From Bryum argenteum (lineage: Eukaryota; Streptophyta; Bryopsida; Bryales; Bryaceae), in the NCBI GenBank assembly GCA_037043015.1, contig CM073330.1, forward strand, positions 4,117,263-4,181,262: DNA of 64,000 bases. The letters run 5' to 3'. Below the pieces are notes generated by a model that worked only from the letters and a program-made list of their open reading frames with translations, did no database searches and was not told where the DNA came from. Positions 22,620 through 36,100 of the stretch are shown here, in pieces; within the stretch, counting starts at the first letter, position 1, and the number at the start of each line of letters is the position of its first letter. Made by a program: the position numbers and the translations under genes.

Positions 22620-24330
22620 TTTAGCTTTGCTGACTCTCAAGAAGAGAATCCAACACTCTGTATGTGCAGGAACTTTGCTTGCATCGTACATACAAATTAC
22701 AAAAACAACTTACACTGTTTGATTGATGGCAACGCCGAGAGCCCACATTCACGTGCTTGATGCGAGCTCCCACCAACAGTTCCGACATGTTTGATCAAAT
22801 CATGTAAGATCTGGCACGGAAATAGACGTCCATGATGCATGATCAATCAGCGCAGCGCTGAACTGTGAAACGCAGCGCGCTGAACTCTGAAACGCAGGGC
22901 TGAACTCTGAAGCGCAGCGCTGAACTCTGAAACGCAGCGCTGACTTCTGAAACGTGGCTCTAGCTTTGATCTTATGCTCATGTACATAAAGAGGTCGCCT
23001 TCAACTCTTTCCTCATCTCACTCATTCCTCGCTCTCTTGTAACTCCAGTGCACTCCTATTTCTGTCCAGCGTTAACTATATCTCTGCTTGCCTCAAGTGC
23101 AGTATGCGAGAGACGGAGCTAGTGTTTGGCAGGAAAAGCACGCCATCAATTCTGAAACTATCAATTCTGAAACTAGGAGATGAAGATCGACGTGATCGAC
23201 TGGACACAGCACAACATATAGTTTTGCCTGCTGCCTTCTGTTCATCATGTCCAGCATCATCTTCTAGGATTGTGATAGTGTTCAAGGCGTGACAATGTAT
23301 TGAGCTTCACTTTTTCGTCATGTGAAGCTGAACCCAGAAATTTAGCAGGACGGTTACTTGTGATTCAAGTCGATCGATGGATTCCCAATCTCACCGGCTT
23401 GATTCTACTTGATGAGGCGATAAAGTTTCATCTTTCACATTTCTTGACTTTCCCGAGTGATTCGTTCTACAATGACTCTTTCTCAATGAATGTTTCCGAA
23501 TTGAGGGACCTCACTGTAGAGCGAGGACACTGTGGTATGCAACAACAGTCACCCACACCAGAGTAAAAACATACTGTAAGCACTCGGGTACCCCTGGCGG
23601 TTTTGCCTGATGTCATACCTTGAAGAAACTTTGAAATGTCAATGCAACTTCTACTGGAAATAGTCTTCACACTAACTTCATCCTTCTTCAGCTTACATAG
23701 CTTATGATGACAGATAAAGAGCTTACAGTGTGTGGGATCGAATAACTGCACAATCATGCGTTGTTTGTTTGTGCGAAGACAGTGTCCCTTACTGTTACCG
23801 AGTTTGAGAGGCTTTGTTATGTCCATGATCTTGTACTTCCGTTGTATTTGGCTCCATTGAAGCAGATCCGAAAAGTGTGCATATTCGTTCTGTTGCCTGT
23901 ACCAGACACGGCAGACAGTACAAATATCTCTACAAACTATCATTTGTGCCTGTGAGCACATTTTGCTGCGACTGTAAATGTAACTTGGATAATATTGTAG
24001 TTGAGTGCACATGCTTCGGAAATGGCAATGGGTCCAGATATTAATCGTGCAGTGAAGAACTGTTACTGTGTCTAGACGCCGTCAGTACGGAGCATGGGAT
24101 TACTTGATTAGTCTTAGTTAGTTATTTAATAATGATCAATGGTAAAGTCGGAATGGATATGTTGTAATTAAGCTGAGGTTGAAAAGTGTTTGTTTGGTTC
24201 GATCATGATTGCTAAGATTGAGATCAAAAATATCTAGTATACAATAAAAATACCCATAGTGACTATCAACCCATGGATGAAAATGTAAGGAGAAGTATAA
24301 TAAAATTTTATTATTCATTGTAAAGTAAAA
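22620..24330 (+). repeat. Repeat family R1 copy
   Basis: Longest copy: AGCCCACATTCACGTG near 22740, ACATAAAGAGG near 22985, GTCCAGCGTTAACTATATC near 23065, GGCAGGAAAAGCACGCCATC near 23130, then a block to about 24330 matching 18840-19800. No protein-coding frame survives. Confidence 0.6.
22845..22955. repeat. About 20-bp tandem repeat
   Basis: Five imperfect units of CGCAGCGCTGAACTCTGAAA, much more GC-rich than its surroundings, inside the R1 copy and just before its TATA-like box. Confidence 0.85.
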
Positions 24331-26504
24331 ATGTTACAAATAGATCTATTATAACCAAGATAATACTAGCTAGAAATATGTTCACCTTCATCTTTAGATG
24401 CAAAAGAAATAACTCACTAATCTTGACATTGAAGTTGATCCGTATCATGTACACAAAGTCTTATAGAATCAATCATGAGAAATGCATGTCATATATGTCT
24501 TCAAGCATCTTGGTTAAATCAAAACTTTCTACCACAGAAATAGAGTTGAATTGGAATATACAACTTTGAAATATAAGAGTGAATGAAGGACATATAACTT
24601 AAAGAAGATGCGTATTTTTTATTTCAGTTATTCTAATAAAGATATATCTACCACCAAATCAATTCCAATAAAAATTTTGTCAAGAAGAAAGTTGATGACC
24701 TTCATTTGAAGATAACATCAGGGTTGAAATAAATAAAGAAGAATAATAGATTTTGATTGATAGAGTAGGTTTGAAATAATGAAAAAAGTCCCATGATATA
24801 ATAGAAAGCTAAAACCTTTGAAACTTGCACAAGAGTCATAAATTCATAACATCTTAGATTGTGATAAGTGTTTTAGCACAAAAGAGAGACATCATCTAGG
24901 ATCCGATGCAATTTTCTTCGTAAAATATAAACATCAAGACGAAGGAAATATGACTCTTGAGAATTTTGGGTTGTCATAAATGATGAATAAGAATAATGTT
25001 CATTGTTAGCACACACGAGTCAAGGATCAACAATGAAGCAAGATTGAGTTTTTATTCATTATTTAGTCCCTTTAGTTCAAGAAAGATCAACTTGTTGTTA
25101 ACATTGCATGATTTCTCACTGCTCGCTCAAGGTGAGATGTCCATGAAAAATCTAAGTGCACATTTTTTCATTGAATGCTAGTGTCTTCACTCTATACGGT
25201 GCAAAAATTTCAAATACTATGTAGAGCTTCTTATGAATTTCCACTCGGAGGATTCTATAGGATCATAAAGTTATAGAATTTCTAGATTGTCGTGGATAGA
25301 TTCATAGATCGTCGTTAATAGATTCCAATTTGGGCAATTATCTCATTATTCATGTGAGTGGGTGAGCATGGACCCTTACAATTTTATAAAATTCATTTGT
25401 GAGAATTCAACCTTAGGATTATGTTTATAATTCTCTGAAAAGTCTACCCACCAATCTTTATCAAGTCTCTCCATATGGATCTTGAGATATACAGAGTCAA
25501 AGTTTCAGATTTTGTAAAACAATAGTCCATTTTTGAAGCAGATTGACACAATTCGGGCTTCACTCTCCTTTGGGGGTCAATGGTGTGAGTGATTAATGCG
25601 CATTGGCAAAGCAAGTAGAATATTGAACACACACAAATAAGCATTTTGAGACTCCTTTATATTTTGTTATGAATTTTTGGGTAACATTTGGAGGTGGTTA
25701 TGAAATGACCCAGTCTAAAATGTTTACTTGAATATATTGAGAAGTTAATATGACCTCTTCCAAGCTTTGCTTCAGTCTGTGGATCATTTTTGGTACTGAG
25801 CCAATTTTGTCATCCTTGAGGTAGTGCATTCAATAATGGCAGAATTTTTATGGTAATAATATGATAAATTTAGTTATGTGCAAAATTAATGTACATGTGC
25901 AAGGTAATAAGAAGATTGGACCAATTGTAATCAATATTTCGGCTACTTTCGGCTACTTGGTCAACTTAAATGAAGCTTAGGTTTAAAGTTTTGTATATTA
26001 GACCACAGTTTGGCTTGGATGTGGTACTACATTGTCATGCTTCAAAGTTTTTCGTAACTTAACATTTTGATTCCTTCAAAAAAATTCAAAATTGGACATT
26101 ATTATTTTCTTTTAAAACATCTCACCTCAAAGTCAAAGACTTGTAGAGGTACCCACACACCATTCACATTCACTTTTAACGTGGACCAAATATGCTTGAT
26201 GTGACATCTGGATGTATACTCAATTGTCGTTTTTATACCTTCTTTATATAATAAATTGCATGAAGGTCTATAAAGCCAAATAGGTTTTGAAATTTTTATG
26301 CCCATACAATTATTATGCTCACCATATTATTGGCAAGTATAGGGGTCCACCTCCACCCGCGCCTTCTTCGTCCAACTGTAGGCTACCTTAGTAGGCTACA
26401 TAGCTGCTTGGCGACCTCTATCATAAGCTTTTCGGAGCTACCTGCAGACCTCTATCATAAGCTTTTCGAAGCCCCTGCAAGGGTTGTTTCGTCCTGCTCC
26501 TCTA
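24331..26504. other. Gene-free AT-rich region
   Basis: No recognisable gene, structured RNA or terminal repeats. The few open frames of 60-70 codons look random. Confidence 0.4.
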
Positions 26505-26720
26505 GCTACCATACACAACTTAATGATGTGCATCTTGAAAGAGATAAGCAAAGTATTTGGGGGCAACAATCTCCCCTTTGCACAATTGAAAGTAGATCAT
26601 GTCTCTCAAGCAATGTGCAACAAAAGTTTCACATCAACTTTGAACATTACAATTTCACAAATGGTAAGTGAACGTTGGATTTTTATCATTTGAGAGATCA
26701 TTATAGCATTCAAAGTTTGT
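26505..26720 (+). repeat. Dispersed repeat (copy 3 of 3)
   Basis: Related to 15170-15425 and 15655-15790 (ACACAACTTA, GGGGCAACAATC, CATGTCTCTCAA, ACTTTGAACATTA). Probably a remnant of a piggyBac-like element. Confidence 0.45.
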
Positions 26721-27354
26721 CTCTCAAACACATTGTGAATTTATTTATTTTTCAAAATTGTTGGGGGTTGCTCTTGTTGAATTATTGGAATTATTATGGT
26801 GAGATTTTTGAAAATTTGGACAAGAGTATTGTCATATTTAAACACTTTATTTGAACTCTCACATTGGTTTATAGTCCATACTATTGAAGTTAACCCTTCA
26901 TCTAGGTTGCCCAAATCAGCATGAATCCATTTTGGCATTAAGGAGCTCTAGGGCTTAAATCGACATTTTCTTGTAATACTTACAACTTCAATTTGGCGAT
27001 ACATAAAATATGTTCCATTCATATCTTTATCAATGCTATGTTTGTAGTTGATCTTTTTATCCTAAATGATTGACTTATTCTTGACTCAAGGTCAATCTTG
27101 ATAAGAAAGTAATTAGACTATGTAAATTCGACTCAAAATAAATGCTATAATGTTTGCACGTTAAAAACGGGTATTTAACTAATTATGGACATATTCGTAG
27201 TCCAGAAATAATATCGGCCACAGGCCGACACATGGCGAAGATGCATAATTAGAAATCATAACACAATGTGTAAAAGAAAATATATATATAAGTTAGAAAA
27301 GAAGTACAGTTTGAAAGGGAGTCGGCGTCCAGCCGATACTCGATATATAGATGA
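26721..27354. other. Gene-free region with two palindrome copies
   Basis: AT-rich. Diverged copies of the TATCGGC..GCCGATA palindrome lie at about 27212 and 27323, the only ones left of 42 kb. They sit 3' of the broken HAD-like gene. Confidence 0.5.
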
Positions 27355-27828
27355 TTACAAGTTTTGATAAACAGGTTTCCCGTACTTCAAGGCATGTGCA
27401 ACTTCAAAGTGTATTTGACCAGGCCTATGCGAATGCTTCCTATACTCGGGAACAGATCGAAACTTATGTAAGGGATAAATGAAGGGGAGAATATCGGTAA
27501 CTATATTAGGAATAGTCCTAGTTGGCGATGTTAACTCACCTTGAAAAGGCCAAGGCATGTAGCAAGCAGCATCCGGAGTTCTACGGAGAGAGAGAGGACT
27601 AACGTCAACTAGAAGAACTTGGTCCGGGTGGCACACATCCCGAGATTGGGGCTTACAGTAGAGAGTATTGAGAAGCTTGTAACACCAAGGGTAATTCTGA
27701 GGACGTTCACACTGCTCTCTTCCGAAGACGAATGATAACCTACCAGAAACACCCTCTGGAAGAATGACTTTGAGGAGTGGCTTCAAATCCCTCAGAGGCA
27801 TTTTCGACCACAAGCCAACATTGAATCG
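27355..27828 (-). pseudogene. HAD/FCP1-like phosphatase gene, 3' part of a split exon
   Basis: Encodes the C-terminal half of a plant NLI-interacting-factor/FCP1-like HAD protein: RFNVGLWSKM corresponds to the motif II strand (normally ..VGIWSS..), LSFVFGREQC to the ..FVWDQ..C segment, and DQVLLVDVSP to the motif III/IV ..LLIDDSP.. block. It ends at a TAA at 27355. Its 5' continuation lies 14.3 kb away at 42117-42307, because a Mutator-like element sits in the exon. The target duplication ACATTGAATCG occupies 27818-27828 here. When one copy of the duplication is counted, the two pieces (191 + 463 nt) are in frame with no stop, so the break is recent. The catalytic motif in the 5' part is degenerate, so the protein may already have been a pseudo-phosphatase. 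Confidence 0.75.
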
Positions 27829-28302
27829 GATGTTGCTTAGATGTGAGCCACGAGCCACGAGCAACGAGCGGGAACATGTGAGCGGCGAGCAAGAACATGT
27901 GAGCAACAAGCACGAACATGTGAGCAAGTCACTGTTCACATAGAAAATTGTTCGTAAGTTCCCTTAAATTAGTGAGAAATGAACAACTTTGTAGAAATTG
28001 AAATAAGAAATTAGTCTGTGAGAAAGGGGGCCTATAAGCGTGGAATATTGAAATCCAATGGTAATAGGGTATATAAATTGATATTTTAGGAATCCTTTAA
28101 AAACACACATATGAAAGCCACGAAATAAAACAAATAATAAAAAAGGGACTACGAGATATATCAAAGAGAGATTTTTTTAATAAAAACAAATAGAAACACA
28201 CACATAAGATATGTGATAGAAAATTTTGGAATAAAATTTTGGAAATCAAAGATTATAGACAAATAGAAACAAAGGATATTAAACAGAGCGAATAGCAAGT
28301 CG

Positions 28303-28358
<56 letters not shown>
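28303..28358. repeat. Poly(A) tract
   Basis: 56 consecutive A residues on the plus strand (poly-T relative to the transposase gene), between the element's left end and the transposase stop. Confidence 0.95.
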
Positions 28359-28360
<2 letters not shown>

Positions 28361-28802
28361 AAAAGATATGAACGAAGACTTCCAGAAACAATAATAATGA
28401 AAAAATCCAAACTACGCAAATACAAGTAGAGAAACGGAGGACACATAGAGTATGGGGGGGAAAAATGAAATAAGAAACCCTTAAAACAAATAAATGCATA
28501 AAGGTGAATATGCTACACATAAGAGAATGGATGGATCTTCAAGAAACTAATGTGGTTATAGTATATCATATATAACAAGCTCGGGGAATGACGATATATT
28601 GAAGATTTCATACATAAAGGCAGTTCTCAAGTATATCAAATATATTAAAACCATATTAACACATAAGATGAAATACTTGCCAATTTCTGCAGTCATTAAT
28701 TGAATTGAATAATAACCAAAATTGTTGCCCTCACTATACTGCTACTTTAAGGTCTATGAATATCAACTTGCAAAATAGGCTTGCAGTAGTTTGAAGGATT
28801 CA

Positions 28803-31800
28803 CTATTTCTCTACAATTCCAGCAAACTCTAGAATCTGCATGACCTCGTTGTAGGAATATGTAGGCTGGTGAATGAACTTCTCTGTCTCATAGTTCATCT
28901 TACATAAGTATCGGAAAACATAATAAAGGTGTTTGCAAGGCACCCACTTCCTACTTGCTGCCTTAGAGCTCATACCTACAAAGTCTTCACAAGTACATTG
29001 TGGAATAGTGCACACTGAAACAAGGTATGCCTTGTCTTTGTCATTGACGATGGTGATGACCACACCACACCCCGGATTCGGAACCACAACACGCCAGTGA
29101 TGTAGTATCCGTTCATGTGGCCCGTACTCATCCATCTATTCTTGTGATCGGCGCTAGGGGCATCTGGACTTCGACGACACTTTTTTCCGAACCTGGTACT
29201 AGGATGAGCATCCATGTGGTCGGGAGCATGGAATTGCGAACGTGGTATAGGAATATTCACCTGAGATTGGAACTTTTGCCGGGTGACAATGCTTCTTGTT
29301 GTTGTAATCGAACCCAAAGATCTTCGAGCTTGAACCCTCTTCGCGTGTCAAATTGGTTCCAAACTTCACGGGCCAAGATAGAGGGACGATGGGCCAATCC
29401 AAAACAAATGGCCTTTTGCTACCCATAACACAACGATGAATGTCGTCCCGGGCGAAAAAAAGAACTCCGCTTCAACATTGCGACCCTTCCTAACATCTTT
29501 CTTCATGCCTGCGTAGGTTGGTGCTGGAGTGCCATGTGCCCCTTGTGAAATCTTGGTTCTGCACGCCTCCCTTGATATGGCTTGAAGCGCTTGACACCGC
29601 CTCCCCGAAGACTTGGGAAGTCGAGCAATGTGCCATTGCTTGGGATCACAGTTCGACTCCATCACCCTTGTGGTGTGAGGAACATGGTGTTGGGGGCTTT
29701 TGAGAGACTCCTCAATTCGTTGCTTGGTTGACCTAGTGTTTGGCTTAGGAATGGAGTAGTTTACCTTATCCGGGCGATGTGAATCGAACTCAGACCCCGC
29801 CGGTAAATCGAGCTTCCTCTTTGTGGAACCAAAAATCTCAGCCCCTTCAAGAATAATTGGATGATTAGGAGATCCCCACCCCGGGAATGACTTCATGGCG
29901 CGCAATGAGTTTAGGATCACCGGCCGTTTGTTCTTTGCCCTTAGCATCGTAGTCGCTTTGTCGGGCCCTTCCTCCTTGTCCACCTTTAAGCCATTCACGA
30001 TAGTTGGTGATCCGTAAAACGCTCGAACCATGTCGTCCATCGTTGCTTCATAAATGCACTCTATGGTATTTCCGGACTGCATCAACCACTTGTGATGGAC
30101 AGACTCTGCTAGATTACATGAAGGCATGTCTGCACGTTGTTCCAATGTCAAATCCTGCAAATCCGAATGATTTGTGAGTGTCTATTCAAGTGACAATGTG
30201 TCGTTTTTGTTGGAAGAAAGAACATGGAGAAAAGAAAATTGAACTCACCAATATCATTTGGCCGCCCCATTGCCTATATCGATGGTGCCAAAAACCCAAC
30301 CATTCTAATAAAGATGCCAAACATTCTTCTCTTGCAGCGCCAGAGGTAGCCCACCATGCACGAATTGCATGGTATTTCTCGTCAGCCTCCCTTTGGGTCT
30401 TCGCATCTCTATAATCACGGCAAAGTTGCTTGTGTTGATATTGCAACTCTGGTTTGATGTACTTTGTGGTATATTTATCAAGGTTTGCAGACCAATGATA
30501 AAAGCAGGTACGTTCACGTCCCTCCATAGGCTCATCGGATTTACCTGATCCATACACCTTCCTGACCGCAATCCAATTCGCTTGGGCACTATCCGCCATG
30601 AATCCTTTGAAGTTGACATTCAGGACGCCATTCTCGGCCATAACCTTGTTAAGGTTCTCCCAAAAGAGAGTCTGAGCAACCGCATCTTCAGATTGCATAT
30701 CGCAGCAGGCAATTGTCATTACCTTGCAGTAACTAGTGTCGTAGACATGGCATGCCAATGTCGTCCACTCTTTCACTCGTTTGACGTTGTCAAACATAAT
30801 CCATGCATCTTGGAGGTTTCCTCCCGCCTGCATACGCTTCACGAGGTCCACCCCACTCCCTTCCAGGTCCACAGACATCTTGAAAATAAACACCTTGTCG
30901 TCACATTGTCCCGGAAACCTATTCTCGTGCACGAACTTGAAGTGGGGATTCTTCTTGAGGTCGATAATCCCCTCCATGGGGGCACGTGAGGACTTCACAA
31001 TGCGTCTTGAAGCTGAGACTATATTCCTGCAATTAGGAGATGCAAGAGGGGCAAATCGATCCATGACTAATTCCAGACTAGGCTCCATCTCACCAGGGGT
31101 AGGAGTCTTGAACAGAAACTCCGCAAGGAAGTTCTTACTCGCTGCCATTTGTATAGCAGAGTTTGTTGCTTTGGGAGTGCGTGACACCTCAGAAGCTAAG
31201 AACTCATAAGTGAGATCTAAAGAGTCACGACATACTCCTTCAGCAACTGGATGACTATGATGGCCGAGATGAATAAATGCGCGGTGCAAATCAGGATTGG
31301 ATGATGTGACATGGTACAATTGGGCATCACAGAGTGCTAGGCAAGAAGGAGGTCTCAAACAAACCTTACACATAAAGGTAGATTTTAGGGGAGGGGGTCC
31401 GCCGACTTGAAATTGAGAATGAGTGATACCTGTCCACTGTGTATTGTTTCGGAGACCACCATTTCGGAGAAGGTAGCCGCAGGAGTCGTTTGCACACTCT
31501 AAATGTCCGGCGCAAACAGAGCGTCGGAAAATGAGGGAGTGGTCGTTTCTGATGTTTGAGGTTTTGGTCGTGCACCACGGTTTGCCGTCATATATCTTGT
31601 CCATCCCGTCCAGGCTCTTGCCGTATGTTGTTGGCAATCCTGCTGGTAAAGGCGGAAGCAAAAAAATAACATCCCCGTTGTAAGTGGTGGGGATGTACTT
31701 GACCACTTCGACCCTGATGTTGTCGAAATCAATATTCGACAGTGCAGATTGGGACCGTGGGCGGACAGCAGTTGCCTTCAAGGCATCTAACATGGAGCTG

Positions 31801-32350
31801 TGTTTGAGGGAGAACGTAGGACTACGTGGTGGCCTAGCTGCACTACTAGATGGAGTCCTCTGAAGTTGCGGATTACTGATCGATCGAACAACATTCGATA
31901 TTGGGGTTCGTTTAAAAGGGAACTGACTTGTGCTGGCCAAATCTATTGTTGGAACTATGTCATCATCTGAATCACTCAAAAGCGTAATGGGCATGGTGTC
32001 TTGTTCAATCTTCACTTGCACAGGAGGGGTGAGAAGGACTGTAGAGGTGACAGAAGCGGGAGTGAGGGAGACTGTAGACCCAGGCAATGCAGAGGTAGAA
32101 AACCCAAATACTTTAAATGACCCAGCTGAGAGCATCCAACCTTCAGAATCACCTTGCCTACTCTTCAATTGGAGAACAGTCTCGACTACTTCATTGATAT
32201 TGGAGAGGATCTCCTGCTCAACATACATCCTACCGATGTCAAGACCAAACTTAGCCTCTAAGATGGATTCGGCACAAAGACATTGCCATCTTGATCAAGA
32301 GGCAAAGTAAAGGGAATACCCACACCGTTAGCACGAATGGACGCCATCAT
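28803..32350 (-). pseudogene. MULE-type transposase with SWIM zinc finger, decayed
   Basis: Reads leftward from an ATG pair at 32345-32350. After about 30 codons a TAG appears; the homologous frame resumes one base over, and continues as ILEAKFGLDIGRMYVEQEIL, so an indel near 32262 is likely. The long exon (32228 to a GT donor after 30249) holds a Cys-rich block (CAGHLECANDSCGY, CKVCLRPPSC) and the MULE-like core: WTTLACHVYDTSY, then FKGFMADSAQANWIAVRKVYG with a catalytic-type Asp, then CFYHWSANL. A spliced exon starts at 30154 (after TTTGCAG) and runs to about 29420. The 3' part (29135-28803) encodes a SWIM motif, CTC..PCKH, and a stop at 28803, but frames change between 29420 and 29135. The protein would have bound the termini and moved the element; it is probably inactive now. 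Confidence 0.7.
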
Positions 32351-33191
32351 GAAACACAAGGAAAGAGAGTTTGGAACGCCGTGAAATGCAGAGTACTCTC
32401 AGGGAGGAAGAATGTAATGCCAAACACCATATGCGGCTAAACACTTGATATGCGCATTACTGATGAAAATTAGAGAATTGCGATGAAGTTGAGCGTCTTA
32501 AAGATAGAAACCAAGCAAGTAACGAATGAACTTGGTATGAATACTTCTACAACCATAAATACAATAAGACTTGAATATAGTATGATGAGTAGGCAATCGC
32601 CGTCAATAAGAAATATAATGGTATTGTCATTAATTCAACCACTTAGAATAGTGGTGGGTTGATGTTCATATTGATGATGTAGATCACTAGTCTATTTTAA
32701 TAAATGACCAAAGGAAACTATTTATGATGATTACAAAGAATGCCGCGGATTTCAAGGACTTTAACAACTTTAATAGGAAGTCGTGATGCTAAGGGATATC
32801 TTTAAGTGCGCCTCAAGTATTTAGAATGGTCAGATTATAGAGCTAGTTAGTGGCGATTTTTTTTTGAATGAACGGTTCATACTTAAAGTGTAGGTTGACA
32901 AAGAGCCCGACAGCTATCACCTATAATGCGAAGGGTCAATTTTTGATCTGTTTATTACTAATTTAAAAAAAGTAGAATGACAATATTATACCCCGCCGTC
33001 TGTGAAGGATACTCGTAATATAATAGAATATATTCGCATACTAAATATTTTCATGGTGTTTGTCAGCAATTGATGCCATGTAGTATTCGACTGTTATAGA
33101 AGATGAGTGGAATGTTAAGGTATAGATTTAGAAGGGGGCTTCTTCAGTGCTCTTTAGTGCTCAAGAGAGTAGTCTTAGATATTCCATACAC
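32351..33191. promoter_or_regulatory. Divergent promoter region of the Mutator-like element
   Basis: Roughly 840 bp between the outward-facing starts of the transposase (32350) and the ParB-methyltransferase gene (33192). AT-rich with no gene. A shared bidirectional promoter is inferred from layout only. Confidence 0.45.
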
Positions 33192-36100
33192 ATGAAGGAG
33201 GGTGAAACGTCCACTCCCTTGACTACTCTGAAACCTAGAACGAAGAGGAGGCGGGGGCGAACGGACTTTTCGAATAGGAAAGCGAGACAAAGGAAGGAAG
33301 CACGTAGGATGGTAGAATTGGACAACAATATCCCAAGTACACCTGTGAAAGGTCGGGTAGGTGGGCCGTCTTTAGGTTTGAGATATAGAAGCATTCGTAA
33401 ACTCAATCTAGAAGCCATAGAGGAAAGAGAAGTTGATTTCGTAGAGGGCAGTATCGACGAGTATATCTGTGTAGGTGAAGCATTTGAAATGTCCGAAGGG
33501 CGTCGGCTAGAGTTTGAAGACAATCCCGAGTCACCGCAGCCTCCAATCAAAACTATGGAATCTCCGTTAGTGGAGATTGATGACTCTGATTCAGAAGAAG
33601 TAAGTCTTCATTATCATTTATTGGAAATCGTTCCGGAATCGTTTTAGATTAGAACCTTTTAGAAATGTTTCTTATGTATTTAAGGTTCATATTTATTTGA
33701 GGTTGCTCCAAAGACATGTGTGGAGGAAGTAAGTGGACTATCTTTGTTGAGAAAATTCGACAAAAAAATTAGGTTTCCTCAGTGTGTATGTTAGTAATTT
33801 TTTAATGAGGAAGTCGAAAAAGCAGTCTCCCATCAAATCAGTCATAACCTAATGTTTCAAGGTCAATGTGGTGGGGGAGATCTAATGTGCTCAAAGTAGA
33901 GTTCATACACATGTTTGACCGACCTTTAGGGTTCGCTCAAACTTGATTGCGCTCATACTTGCCGTCTACTTCTCCATATGAACCAGATGACCGAAGGAGA
34001 AGGGTTTCGGGTTACAAGGCGATTCGAAAAGAGAGGAGGAGGGCGCGAAGGAAGGGCGAAGGGTTCAAAGCAAGGTGCGCAGCGGCTACGTGAGGCAAGG
34101 CAACATGGTTGAGGGTAATGCAGAGGCGACGGGAGGTGATGGGAGGCCGACTAGGCGAGGCGGCGCTGTGGAGGAGCAGGTGGGAGAGGACGAGCGTGCG
34201 GCAGAGCAAGAGTATGAAGGAGAGGACGATCAAGCGGAAGGGGAGGAGCATGCGGACGCCGAGCTCGTGGTGGGAGTGGGAGTGGAAGTTCAGAGGGAGA
34301 GAAGCAATGGACCAGATGAAGATGAGGTCAGCGGCGAGGTAAGTCAATACCGTGAGAAGAGAATCCGACCGTAGTGGGTGGAGAGAGATTGGACAGTGAG
34401 GGCTTGCGGCAGGTGAGTGCGAGGGAGGGGGGGCAAGGTCACTACCGGAACCTCGTCGGCGGACCCACTGTCTGCTCCGACAGTGGGCCGCGAGGGCGGT
34501 TTAGCGGTGAGGGAGGTACTTCGTCATCTTTGCGTCCTCCTCTCCACGCTCACCTAGTCTGCGCTCCCGCGGCGCTCTCGATAAGAGTTTTTTTTGTTGT
34601 TTTTTCAAATTCTGATTTAGGGTAGAGACTCACCTCGCAACCTCAAGCTCAGGCTCACCTCGACTGCGGCGTTCTCTCGGACGGTTAGCGGGGGGAGAGC
34701 AAGGTCCTTACCAAATCCTCGTCGCCGGACCCACTGTCTGCTCCGACAGTGGGCCGCGAGGGCGGTTCAGCAGTGAGGGAGGTACATTGTCGTCTTTGCA
34801 ACCTCAAGCTGAGGCTTACCTCGAAGCGGCCCTCAGATGGTTAGCAAGGGGGGGGGGGGGCAAGGTCCTTGCCGAATCCTCGTCGGCGGACCCACTGTCT
34901 GCTCCGACAGTGGGCCGCGAGGGCGGTTTAGCGGTGAGGAAGGTTCCTTTGTTGGATTCTCGATAAGAGCCTTTTATTTCCAAATTCTGATTTAGTGTAG
35001 AGACTCATCTCGCAACCTCAAGCTCAGGCTCACCTCGACTACTCGGACGGTTAGTGGACGGTAAGTGGGGGCAAGGTCCTTGCTGAATCCTCGTCGGCGG
35101 ACCCACTGTCTGCTCCGACAGTGGGCCGCGAGGGCGGTTCAGCTGTGAGGGAGGTACATCGTCGTCTTTGCGTCCTCCCCTCCAGGCTCACCTCGTCTGC
35201 GGCGCCCCCTCGGACGGTTCACAGGGGGGCACAAGGTCCTTGCCGAATCCTTGTCGGCCACACCCACTGTCTGCTCCGACAGTGGGCCGCGAGGGTGGTT
35301 TAGCGGTGAGGAAGGTACATTGTTGTCTTCGTGCCCTCCCCTCAAGGTCTTGAAAAGTGCGTGCTCAGTGACGGAAGGTCAACTGTCCTTGATTTTGTGT
35401 TCCTATTTTTGGTATTCGGGAGTACAGAAGGAGAGTTGCAGAACTGCAACCACCGGTTGTGTTCTTCGCCGCTTGACATGTTTTCTCCATCGGCTCTAAA
35501 AGGACTTTGCGCCTCGAGCTTATCAGGAGAAGTATTACCGCGAAAAGATTTGAATCTTGAAAGAACTTTTTCTATGCTCTCTTTTTCCTCCTGAAGTTTT
35601 GTTTCATGAGTAGTGGCAGAAGCGGTTGGCGAAGAATCGGCGTCATAACTCATAAGATGCCACCAGTGCATTTGTGAAAGGACCTCTAGATCTAAACGTA
35701 GAAAGAGGGCTGCTACCAGTAAGTTGAGTGAGCCTACCTAACTGGTTTACCGAGTTGGTGGGTGTTCGAAGGGCCTTAGGGTCACTAGATTCAGGGAACG
35801 GAGAGCGCGGGAGAGCGCGGGAATTCGATGAGCCATTAAGGTAATTAGGGTATGCCGATTGTTGCGGAATTGCTTGCTATCCCGTCGTCTGCGACCGGTT
35901 AGCAGGGGCAAGGTCCTTGCCGAATCCTCGTCGGCGGACCGACTGTCTGCTCCGACAGTGGGCCGCGAGGGCAGTTCAGCGGTGAGGAAGATACATCGTT
36001 GTCTTCGTGCCCTACTCTCGAGGTCTTGAAAAGTGCGTGCTCAGTGACGGAAGGTCAATTGTCCTTGATTTTGTGTTCCTAGTTTTGGTATTTGGGAGTA

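Noticed and set aside
28161..28520. 119-codon Phe-rich frame
   Set aside because: Poly(A) tract translated on the minus strand.
34075..35671. Open frames of 60-110 codons in the hairpin-repeat intron
   Set aside because: They follow the repeated GC-rich units, differ in each copy and show no recognisable domain.
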